Positions 1 through 12,100 of a stretch of 64,000 bases of DNA are shown piece after piece. The stretch's first letter is position 1; each line of letters begins with the position of its first letter. The position numbers and the translations under genes were made by a program. The notes beneath the pieces are model-generated. The model worked only from the letters and a program-made list of their open reading frames with translations. It searched no databases and had not been told where the DNA came from. The DNA comes from Lumbricus rubellus (lineage: Eukaryota > Annelida > Clitellata > Crassiclitellata > Lumbricidae), in NCBI GenBank assembly GCA_945859605.1, contig OX243811.1, positions 54,028,113 through 54,092,112 of the forward strand, in the 5' to 3' direction.

Positions 1-164
1 TAGTTGGTCTCTCTCCACCGGCTGCTAGATGCAGAGACCATCTCCTGCACTAGTTAGACATAGAAATGCAGTTTTGTTGCTCTGCATCAGTTTTTCATTG
101 GCGATTACATATTTTAAATGTTAAAGCATTTTGACGTGATCTTTGTCTGCTTTTCTTCTACCAG
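1..164. other. window edge, intron or unresolved NUP188 exon
   Basis: This lies upstream of the first exon I can place. Bases 4-52 are open in one plus frame and could be the end of another NUP188 exon. However, no GT donor there leaves the phase-0 join that the exon at 165 needs, so it was not included. Confidence 0.3.
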
Positions 165-3100
165 AATATATCGTTGAAAGTGTTTACGTTGGAATGGCTG
201 TCCATCTGTGTTCAGTGCCAGCCAGGAATCATTGAATTGTTTCTCAATATAAACCTGCTCAAAGGCAAGCAAGATGGACAGAAGGTAAGAGACTTACCAT
301 GTGCTTCAAGAATGCACTGGGAGTGCGTCTGAAAGATGTAATGTAATTAGTAATTTCTGTAGCACCACTCACAGCTATGGCCATTCAGTAGCGCTCCCAG
401 TGCAAGAACCCCCACCCTCCAAAAAAAGGTCTTAAGAAGAGAGAAATATGTAGATAGCGATCAAGACAGAAGAGTCCATGCAGAGTGGAGGGAAGGGAAT
501 TTCATAAGGATGTTGGTAAATTATCGAGTTTGACAGTGATGTAGATAAAAATCCATTTTAAATAGCTTGCTTCAGATTGAACTCAGAATTAAGAGTTTCT
601 TGCCTCATGTTGTCCTCATTATTTAACTCTCTTAAACTACTAATAATTGAACTAAGTCTTATGATTATTGAGATTTGATTTACATTCGTTGTAATTGTAA
701 TCGAACATTTATAAGTACAATCGTTGTGTGCATATCTCCTTCATTTACACTGTTGGTTGACCTCTTATTCATCCTGTCACTCGCTCCATTGCCCTCGAGT
801 ACACATCTGTGTAGGAAGTGGAAAATGTGGAGGCAATAACTGCAGGTACAAAACTGATAACTGTGTTGTTTATTATTGTTAAATGTTAGATCTTATTTGG
901 TCCTGTTTTGTGTGCAGGAGTTTGGTCTTGGTAGAGACAGTTGTTTGCAGACAGTTTTGGATTTAATAGAAATTGCCCATCAGGTAACTAATCACTGCTT
1001 CTGCTTTCTTAAAATCAATATTGACTGTAAGTTTTTGCATCAAATGCTGCTGCTTCTTTTCCTGACTTCAATCACTGATTTAGAAAGTTTAAAAGTTTTT
1101 CATAAGACGTAAATGGGTAATCAAATAGCAACCTAAAACAAGTTGCGTTATCTGTTTTGTAATTGAGAATGTACTTTTTTTCTACTGTCTGTTTGTAAAA
1201 TGTAAGTGTTTGCCTTGTATTGATTGCATCAAATGAATGTAAGTAAGTGTACTTATGGTGAAGAGCTATAATGCACTCTCATGCATATCTTGTTTCTTGT
1301 TGCTGCCCCTAAGAACCAAACTTCCAATGAGGTTTTTGCGTCTCTTTTTCTTTCTTCAAGGGATGCATCAAGATCCTAACTAGGTTTGAAACATGCATTT
1401 TACTTAGTAACTGACTAATCATGTCTCAGATTCGCGCTTCTGTGTGAATGCACACATTGCAGCGGTTTTTACCGATGCTAATGGCAAAGAGATGGTGGAT
1501 GTGACAGAGAGATACGACGAAGGATAGCTTTGGGAAAGACGGCAGCAAAGGGGCTGGAGAAAATATGGAAGGATAAACACGTGAGCCTGATGACGAAGAC
1601 AAGAATTGTAAAGGCAATTATATTCCCAGTGGTGCTGTATGGTTGTGAAACGTGGACAAAAACAAAGGCCTTAGAAAGGAAAATCGATGCTTGTGAAATG
1701 TGGATATGGAGGAAGGTATTAAGAACTTCATGGGTTGAAAGAAGAAGAAATGAATCCATATTGCAAGAGATCGGACAGTCAAGAGGGAATATGTCATTGG
1801 GACAGAGAGCGGCAAGGCAGAAGATGGCGTTCTTTGGACATGTGATGCGAGCAAACGGATTGGAAAAGGAGATGATGCTGGCCTGGAGAGGGGAAAAGGA
1901 GGAGAGGACGCCCAAGAAGAAGGTGGATGGAGGAAATACACGTGAGAACGAATATGAACTTGGAGGAACTCAGAGACGCGGCGGAAGATCGTGAGATGTG
2001 GAGAAGGTTGATTACAGCGGTCGCTAGGATTCCAAGAATCGACGGCACAAGGTGACAAGGTGAATGGCAATGCAGTTGACTTTCTGACTTCTGATGATTT
2101 GTAATTGAACAGAGGACGTATCGCTGTCCTCCAGAGCTGCTCTGCGCTGCCTCAGAGTTTCTCCATTCTTTGTGGAAAGGTCGTCGGCAGACAGCGATGA
2201 CTGTGCTCCGGAGCATGTGAGTAGAAACGTTGCTATTGTTGAAACGGATAACATACCTTTGACAACCTTAGTGCACAAATAACATAATTGGTTCTGTTAA
2301 AATAAGTTCGTTAAGTATAGTCAATGTGTGTTGAACTCTTGAGGTGTAAACTCCAAATAAATTTAATATGCTTAAACCAATTTCTGTGATCAGGTCTTTC
2401 TAGAATCAGAGACTTTTCATGAAAATTTTGATGGATGTTTTGCTTTCATAAGTCTTTTGAAATATCCAACACCAAATACCTAAATGAAATTTATGTTTAT
2501 GCTGGTGAAAGCTTTTGAATGGCTGTTATAGAATGCCAGGCATTTATTTATGAAAAAGTGAGATGTTACTGAGTCTATATAAATCTCCTCATTGTAGCTG
2601 TTGATTGTTTAGCGTCTGCTTACTTTTGATGTAGGAAGAGCTTCTGGAGCAGCGTCTGCCATTCGCTTCTGTTGGATCTGCCAAAGCCAGGAAAAGCAAC
2701 TGACACTAAGGTACATCATCACTATTCAGTCAATTCTGTTTTAAGATTTACGATTGTCATTGTGCAGGAAATTTGATAACAACACATTTACATATATATT
2801 GACATAAATGCTATATCATGTTTATGCATCTGGTAAACTCTTGCTGTCTTTTGAAAGACAGATGGCATTTTTAAGGTGGTGTCTTAGGTTTATGGAGGAA
2901 ATTCAGATTTTATTCTGTTGGTTAATGTCTTGTCCTACAATATAATTAGTCAACTGATTAATTAATTATTTCATAGAGTTTGTTTGCTTCTTGTTGTTTT
3001 TAGCTGATGATAGTTGAAATTACAAACTGCTCTCACATCTTTCGGATTTTGTCATTGGAGCTTTACCATACAGACAGGTTTGTTGAATTCAAAGCAGTGT

Positions 3101-6100
3101 TAGGAAAGTTTAGTAGTTCTGGGATGTGGTTATTTTCTTTAAGTAAACAGTTTTGATTTTATTGCCAAGATTTGTTTCTTTCTTTAAACTTTTACAGTTC
3201 TGGTATATTAATTTGTTTGATTTTAATGTTTGTGTTTAGAATTCAGGTTTATTATTTTTTTTAAATTTCCATGTTTTTTATTTACTCGCTGTTGTTTAAC
3301 TTTGTAGAAAGGTGGATGATGCTTTAGAAACAGAATTTCATTCCATCGTCGGCAAAGATAGACTGCTGTATTGGTCTGAGGTATGAAACTTTTTAATCAT
3401 GCTTAGATTGTAGCAAGCTTTGCAATGGCACACCAGAAACTTGCGATGCTAAATATAGGAGCTATATAAAGTCCTATGTTATAAATGAAGCTAAGTTCTC
3501 CCGTATGCTGTAGTGGGATGCCAGACGGTTGCTCATTTTTCTTTCTTTATCTCGATTCCTATCAGTTAAATTATCATGTTCGGATATATATATAGTATTG
3601 TCCTGTTTTATGTTTATGACATAGAAATAATTAATTATTAAATTATTAATGGATTATCAAATAAGAGATCTGTGTGTTTTCTTGATGAAAACATCCAGGA
3701 AAAGCTATAATTTTAGTATTGATGGTTTTGTTTTTCGTTTCATAACGTGGTAAATTTGTTGTCGGCATTTTTGTGACACACTGGCCATTGTGACAGATAC
3801 ATTGCTAGAACACTGATCATACATTATATACAATGTACAACTGTGTTTTTAGATTGCCCTCCTTCCAATTTTCAGAAGTGCACATGTCCATATGACAGAA
3901 CATTGCTTGCTTGCTCATGGTACCTAACTGCCTTATTGGAGGCTTGAACCTGTGCTCTCCATGTCACAGGCCATGCGCTGTAACCAATTGGCCACCATTG
4001 TAAGATATTATAAGCACATGTGTTATTCTTTCCATTTGGAAATTATTTATGTATACATGGTTAGTTTTTCTTAATATGATGTGATGTGTTTTCTTGTTTT
4101 CCTTAGTACATCAGTAATCTCATGGCTTTGGCGAATGCTAAGGCACCATCAAAAGAACTGCAACAATGTGTTGTGCAGTTGCTACTTGCATGGAGAGAAT
4201 TCCTTGTTGTGCTGTCGTCTGACAGGGTGAGCGCTGCTTTGTCATTTTCTTGATTTTTTATTTTATTTCAGTAAAGTAATAGGATACATATACTGCTTTT
4301 GTCATACTGTATACTGGGTAGCACATGATCTGTTATAATTAGGCATCAACCATTTCAACGGTCAAGATGATTATTTAATTGATTTGCTGCAGATCATGGG
4401 TTAAATTGATGCATGATGCTAATTTGTCTACGACCTGAATACATATACATTATACATAATCTACCACAGATTTTGCGTCTTGATGGGATTGTTAGGGAAA
4501 TCATATCTGCTGATAATGTTGAAGTTATGATTGGTATTTAATGCAATGTTCAATGCTGTTCTGTTTATTACTTAGGTTGAAAATGTGTCACTGAAGGCAA
4601 GTCCCAGTAATGCAAAAGATGGTAAAGGAGCTACTCAGAATCAGCTACTTCTTGACGCACTAAATAGCCTTGAAATTCAGGTAATAGTGATTGCACGGTT
4701 GATACTTGATTCTCTACTATCTGTATGTCAGAAAAGCTCAATAAAACAAATATTTATATATAATTATATATTAATTCTTTTATTCTTTACTTCTTAAAGT
4801 GTCTTATTATAAGTCACTGCAATGCTGTGAATTGGAAAATTTAAACTCAGAAATAACTGGCTCTGGTACCCTCAATGTCCTTACTTCCCTTTGGCAAAGG
4901 TCACTGAGCCATTGTGTTCTGTGCAGTGTCTCCATGTCGCATATCTTCATCCGCCTTGAATGGATATAGAACTAATTAATCATAAACTGATAGTCATGTG
5001 CCTCAAGTTCTGAATATCATTTTCATTATTGCCGCTATTCGCTTTTGCTTCTTTAATTTCAGTGTCGATGATGAGTTCTATGTAATGTATATTTACTTTA
5101 CTTTTATATTTAATGTAGTACTCGTGCTACAAGTTGATGGTGTTTTTGAATGTGTTTCTCTAAATTTTTTAACCACATATTGTGTATGAATGTCTTGCTG
5201 TTGATAGTTTCAGGGTCAAGGCCTGACTACACTGAACATGAAATTGTCTTCAATAGCCAGCTCGCTGTATCTTATGGTCCTCAGACACTGGTACAGGTCA
5301 GTGGCAGTTCTGATGCTTGCTTGCTTGTCTTTTTAATCACGGTAATGTTCAGTATGTTCTATTTCTATGTCCCCGCTGAGTTTTAAGAAAAAAGACTAGC
5401 ACACGTTGTGGACAGTTTTATGCTGCTGAGAGTTCACTTGATCAGAGTGGACATGGAATGCTCCAGGCTATGGAAGTGTATCATTCCTATTGACTATCTA
5501 TTGGTGCAGCAGCTTCTTTTCGGGATGATCTGATCACCACTTCTGAGGAGCTGGGAGCACCTCTGATGAGTCTCTCTGGAAGTGGTGCTATATAAATTAT
5601 AATTTGCAGTTACAATATTTGTTCATTCGGTATTGAAGGTCGTTCTGATACACTGGCTTTTGCTGTAACTTTTGCAATACCTTGTGCCATAATAACGGAT
5701 GTGACTACTTGGCAAAACTTCTTACATAAGAGACATGTACTTGTCATTGAAAACTTGTTTTCTGCTCAATGAAATATATTTTACTGTTCACCAATACAGT
5801 CTTTTGTTCAATGAACAATTTAAGTCTTGAATTTGGTTCTCATGGATGTGTGATTTAGAAGAGATAAATGACAGTTCGAGAATATGTCGTTTGTTTTACG
5901 TTTTAGCCACATTTCTGACTACAGCGCTACGGTGAGAAAACTCATGGAGATTTTGGCGCTGTCCTGTGAGTGTGACCAGCCAGGACTGTCGTCTGTTCAG
6001 ACGTGTGTTCTTGCATCGCTTATTCTTATTCTACAGCACACGAGGTCACAAAACATGACAAGTTAGTGCTTGAGTTGGTTTTTTAACTATTCAACTATAC

Positions 6101-9100
6101 ATAATATGACAGCATTCAGAGTGGACAAGCCACTAAAGATTGTAAGGCAATAAGTTTTATGTTCTAGTGTTTTGAATTTATTTTGCTTGATTGCTACATG
6201 TAATATTTGTTATGAGGAGAATTTTAATTGTTTTTTCTCTTCAATTGTCTTCTGCTGCAGTTGATGAGGAGAGTTTTAATTGTAGAGTTTTAATTGTTTT
6301 TTCTCTTCAATTGTCTTCTGCTGCAGTTGATTTCGATGATCTCATCGCTCTCTTTCCCGTCGTCTGTGACTTGCTTCAAAGTTGTGTTCAGAGAGCGACG
6401 TATGAAACACCTTCAGACGTTGAAACAACCGATCAAACACCATCTCCTGACAACAAGTACAGGGTTCGTTGTCTAAACTCTTTTGTCAAAGTTTTTTAAA
6501 AGTCTCAAGGGAATTTTTCCCAAATTTATCCCCTTGTTGACTCAGTGCTGTTTTTTCACCATTATCATCTCTGTCATTTCCTTCTTCGAATATGGGTTAG
6601 CTGCCTCATTTCCACTGTTCTGCCAGCCATTGAATTCTGAACTCTTTTTTGTAGGCTGTGTGCAGCCTAAGGTTTGCCTCTATCAATTGTGTTCTGCTTT
6701 AGAAACAAATTGTTTGCAGAAACTGTGCTGTTTTTGGTCATTTTAAATAATTGGTCCAAAATTAGTACTCGGGCGTCTCAAGGTATGTTTCTCAAGAAGC
6801 GCTATCTAAATTCTCGGAATGGATGAATGGAATGAAGCTAAAATATGATTGAATCAATTTGCTGAACTATGAGTTACTTAGAAAAGAAGTTTATTAAATA
6901 AAATGATTATATGTCCGGATGATTACTGATTATTTTTTTCTTGTAGCTTCTGTCTAACGCTGTCTATCTACTGAAGGAGCTGATCTGTACGATGGGAACG
7001 GACTTGAGTTGGCTGCCAGTTCTGAAACAGCATGGAGTCGTTCAGTCTTTGATTTCTACCATCATTGTTCTACTTGAGGTTGTTCTACTTGAATTTGTTT
7101 AAGACTGTGTTTAAATTCTGTGATTTGCCAATTCTATGTTTAAACTTAGGTTTGCCTTTAACATATTGTTTTTCTTCCAAAAGGAGAATAAGCAAGGAAA
7201 TGTGAAATTATTCCACTAGGTGTTACAGATTTTAAAGTGTTCCAGAACATTTTTTATATTATAAGTTATTATCTTTTAAACAGTATATAAAATGCATGTA
7301 CATTGTACAATGAAGTTTTCAGAGTTTAACATTACATGGTTGATTGCAGCTGAGGGTTATGAATCTTCAGCTTCTCTACGTTAAGAAGACTCTTGGGGAA
7401 AATTTCTGTTCTGTCTAATCTCAGTCTAAACTTCATGACAATTTTATTTGTCGTTCAAGTTCCACTGGAATGCATTGGTCTTATAATGTGCATGTTTTTT
7501 TCATTTAAGGAAAAAGAAGGAAACAGTTTGATCCAGGCATCTTTGCTATTTTTCATTGATCTCTGCAGAATACCAGAGGTAACTTTGAGCAGCTAGATTA
7601 TGTGAATGAAATTTTGTCACAGTGTGATTTTTCTAAATTGTCACTTCAGTTTTTATGTTCTTGCCTTGTATATTTCCAGGAATGTTCAATTTTTCATGTT
7701 TCATCCGCATCATGACAATGTAGACAGATGTTTAATAAAATTTAATTATGAGCAGTAGACATTTATATGCAAAAGAAAACAGAGCTATTTTCGGAAAACG
7801 GTGCTTTATAAATTATGCTTTGTTCAGTAATTCAGAGTAAGACATGTTTTGCAAAATATGCAAAGTGATGTTGATTATTAACAAATTATTTTCACCAACG
7901 TTTAGATTGATTTGTTAAACTTTATAGGGTGCAGAGGTGTTACTGGTCAATGGCATTAACCAACAGCTGTGTGTCCTTGTCGGAAATCTCTACACAGACT
8001 GCCCAGCAACGCAGGCACGTATGAGATAAAATGTGAACAGGTCTTCATTAAGTCAAAATCTAAACCTTTAGATTTTTTTAATTCACTACTAGCAGATAAT
8101 GATAGGCTGCTTAATTTTGCTTTTGTTTAATTTTATTGTGCTTTACATTCTGTTTTCATCAGACACTGAATTTAATCTTAAAACACATTTGTGCAGTGTG
8201 TGTTTAAATGTGTTATGCAAGGCCAGTGACTAAGCAGCCAGTATTCATTCTGTTTGAAGTATGACTAAGGAATATCAAGAAATATATATTTTAAATTGTT
8301 TTTGTTCAGTGGACAGATTAAGCAGTTGGTTTTCAGTTTCTAGTAGCAGTTTCATTTCTTCAGTTTCTACCTCCTTAGAGAAGTTTGATTCCTTTTGCGT
8401 TTTAAGGAGACATTCCTGACCAACTTATTTTCAGTGTGACAAAAAATGACTGGAAAAATTCTGGCTGTGTAATTGTGTATTTTGAAGACTGATCCTCCAA
8501 CTCACCTAGTGTTCACTCATTATACGTGTTTTGTATTTTCATGTTTTTCTTGATTTGTTGGCTTCTTTTATTTTGCTCTACAAGTGGCTCAGTAGCCTAG
8601 TGGTTACCATGCTGGACTGCCAGCCCTCAAGTTGAGCGTTGATATCTTCACTGGGATAATGATACTTGAAGGTGTTTGAAGGGAGGTTAGATTAGTCAGA
8701 GAGAGGAGGGAACTAGCTATTGATCCTCATGCTCCAAGGCTAAGAAAGTGATTTATTAAAATTGTTTTACCAATCGCCCTGGTACTGCCAAATTCCCTGG
8801 TACTGCCTGTTGTGGATAGCTTATATTAGCCGATCCTGGCCTTTATACGTTATTTATGTTTACTTTATTACAGGGAGCTGCTACAGAGGGTAAATCTCAA
8901 GACTATGCATCATGCCTCGTTGTTTATCGTCAGTACATCAGTTTGATGTCGGCTGCGCTCGAAATACTTGGGTCTAGTTTTGTTAAGGACGCTCTTGACT
9001 TTGTTGGTGTACACCAAGAACGTCTGCATCAGGTAGTGACTTCATTTGTATGGTCTTGTATTGAATAAACATAGTAAAATGGCTAATTCTATGCGAAATA

Positions 9101-12100
9101 TACTGAAGATCTGTGAGATTTCTAAAATGTTGGCATTGGTCCTAGTTTCCAGTGTTTTTGTGGTGCCCTGAGGCACTGGATGCTGCTATGGTCCACTATT
9201 GGCCCTGCCTATGGAACACCTTTCCTTCTCACATGTTACCATTCGTTCTTGGTTTCATCTTAATCCTCCTCTTTGAAACCTTATCTGTTCTTGGGGTTCT
9301 CAGCACTGCTGATGGTGATTGCTGTGATCGGCTCTACATAAATTAATAATGCAATAAAATCAATATAATCATCAGAAGACTGCCGTAGCACTGGGAAGAA
9401 TTTGTAAGAAGATTCGGATGTTGGCAGAAATAAAAGTGTGCATACACAATTTTACACATAACCCATTTAGTTGAGAATTACTTTTTTAACCCGTATAATA
9501 ATTAATGGTATTTGTGACCGAGTTTATAACTTTTACCTTGAATTCACGTCATGTTTCCTTTTATAGGTTTCGTTGAAAGATCTTTAAACCTCTGTTCTTT
9601 TTAAATTCAGAGTTTTCCCGTTCTATTTATAAATGTCATAGTCTGCAAAATTTGATGCCTTTTGTTTCCAGTTGTTGTACTATCTGTCTGTTTGTTGCAG
9701 TGTTTGGATTGCTCTTCGTCGCTGCTGACTGATGACGTCCTTAGAGAGGCGGAAGAGTCGTGCTCTTTTCTTGCTCGTCTTGCTAAGCATCGATGTGAAT
9801 GGAGACTTCAGTTGCCTTTAGTGCTACAAATGCTCATGGTAACGTAACATTTTCTATTATCTAGATCTTGTAATGCATCAGTAAACTTTCTAATTAACTT
9901 TAGGATCTTAATTTGCTTTGTCTGAATGCTAATAGTTAATTATGTAAATTGTCTTCGTACTATGCTATAAATTGTTATCTAATTTTATGAGAAATACTTT
10001 GATTTGTTGTTTGCAGTCTGATGTCTGTTCCATAACACAGAGATCGGTTAGTCTTCTCATTCAGCCAAGACTTCTCCAGTTTCTTCTCGACGTAAGAATC
10101 CATGGATGCGGTTTTACTTGTAGGACATTCATACATAAAAACTTTGTGAAAATCAAAATAGCAGAACCTTGTTTTGGAGTTTGCATCTGCACTGCTGAAA
10201 AAGTTAGCTGAAAATGGGGTTCAATGAGTGACAGTTTAGCAACAGTTTGGTTTTATGCAGTATGACTGGGATGAGATTATAAATAAAACGTATTTTAGAT
10301 CTGTTGATTTGTTACGGTAGAAGCCCATGATCTATGACTGTCGCCTGACCTGTCAAGTGGTGAGCAGAGACAAATGCACAAGGGCACAGCAACTTTCAAA
10401 GGCCCACATAAACTTTTATGTGATGTGAAATACGTCAGTCGTCCATTTCATGTGATTATTATGTTATTCGAATGTAGAAGCGAGTTAAGTGTCACCAAGA
10501 TGGTTTCAAGCTGACACCAACTCGCCAGTCTGTCAGCCGACATTTTCTACAGCAGTCTTCCATTGACGATACCGAAACGTCAAGTCCAGAGTTGCTACAA
10601 GTCCAAAATAGGTTAAATTCCTTCTTTTTCCTTCACATAATTTCATGCTTTATGACACGAACTGATTTCCTGACGCTAATAAGTTTTCAATGCACACAGA
10701 TGAGTGTTCATTATTATAAATTAATTATCCTCTTAGCAGTGATTTTGTTGATTATCTGGGTTCAAACACAGAAATGTAATCAGAAGTTCACTGATTCATA
10801 ATGGTTCCCGTGTGCGGTTACACTGATGTATGATGAGCAGAGTTTTAATGACATTTTGCGTTTTTCTATTTAAAGAAAGTCTCCAGAAATAACTCAGCTC
10901 TACGCACAAGACAAAAACTATCTTACACTATGGCTATATCAAGTCAGTCTTTCCTTTAGTTTTTCTCATATAAAAAGCAAGCAGAGTTTCTAAAGTGAGA
11001 CAAATAGCTTGATTATATTATTTGTGGATTATATCTGTATTCTTAATTTTTGCAATGTGTAATGGATGAATGATTTTCGTTGTAGGTTCCTAACTATTAT
11101 AAGTCAATGCTTGATTGCCATGCAGCATTTCTCTCCGGATCTCTGTGATTCCATCAACGATGTGGTTTGTATACTCTACAATTTTTTATGATGTTAATGT
11201 TGTGAAAATATCAAATTAGTTTCTGACTTATTAATATGGCGTTTCAGACAAACCTGCCGGACACGTAAACTTTTGTTTAACTTTCACTTAATAGCCATCA
11301 TAATATATTTTCGTGTTTATGATGGTGACAGTACAGAAGTTTTACTGATTAATGTTTGTGCTTTTGTGTTTATATTTAAATTATACAATTTAATTTATTT
11401 AATTATAATTATTGTATATGTGGCTCAAGTGTAAATGTACTCGTAGGCCTCAGGCTTCCCGTAGCTTTGTGAGCATTATGTTCTCCAAAATATGCAGAAT
11501 GATTGTTGGTATTTCCCTGTAAAAATTGTATGATGAATCTGTTAGCAGTAGTTTCTAATACTAACAATATACATGTATGTGTTGCTGGGTTTTCAAGTTT
11601 CATCCAATGATATTAATTCGAGTAAATGATCTGTTTAATTTCAGATGTTGGACGTATCACCTTACGATCAGTTTGTGTCGCTTGGGTTCAGCGCTCCGTC
11701 TATTGATCAAGACTCAACGCCAACGTTTGGAACTTTTATTGCGATCGTCAACTTGTGCTTAAAAATGTTGGCCAAGGTATATGCAATGCACGATAATTCT
11801 TTATTAATTCTCTCCTCCAACAGCTAGTAATATCTGTTTAAATGAATCAAGTCCTTTTTCCGCTGTGGCTGGGCTGGGAGCACTTCGACGTAGATTTCTT
11901 GAAAGGTGCTGTATAAATAAGTCCATAGAACAAGTGAATGAAATCTGTATTCACTGTAATTAGTTTGTTACATGGATTTTATTCTGTCTGAATTTGTCTC
12001 TTACACTCTGTGGAAACTGCTCACACAATAGTCAAATAAACTTTGACACAAGTCAGAATAACATAATAATATAATACACGGCATTTATTAAATGCCTTTA

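Noticed and set aside
8583..8660. tRNA gene
   Set aside because: A- and B-box-like motifs are present, but the cloverleaf stems do not pair well. Better explained as a SINE head.
10876..10945. Possible extra NUP188 exon with AG and GT borders
   Set aside because: Including it breaks the phase of the next exon, while the direct join 10611 to 11086 gives a colinear match to known NUP188.
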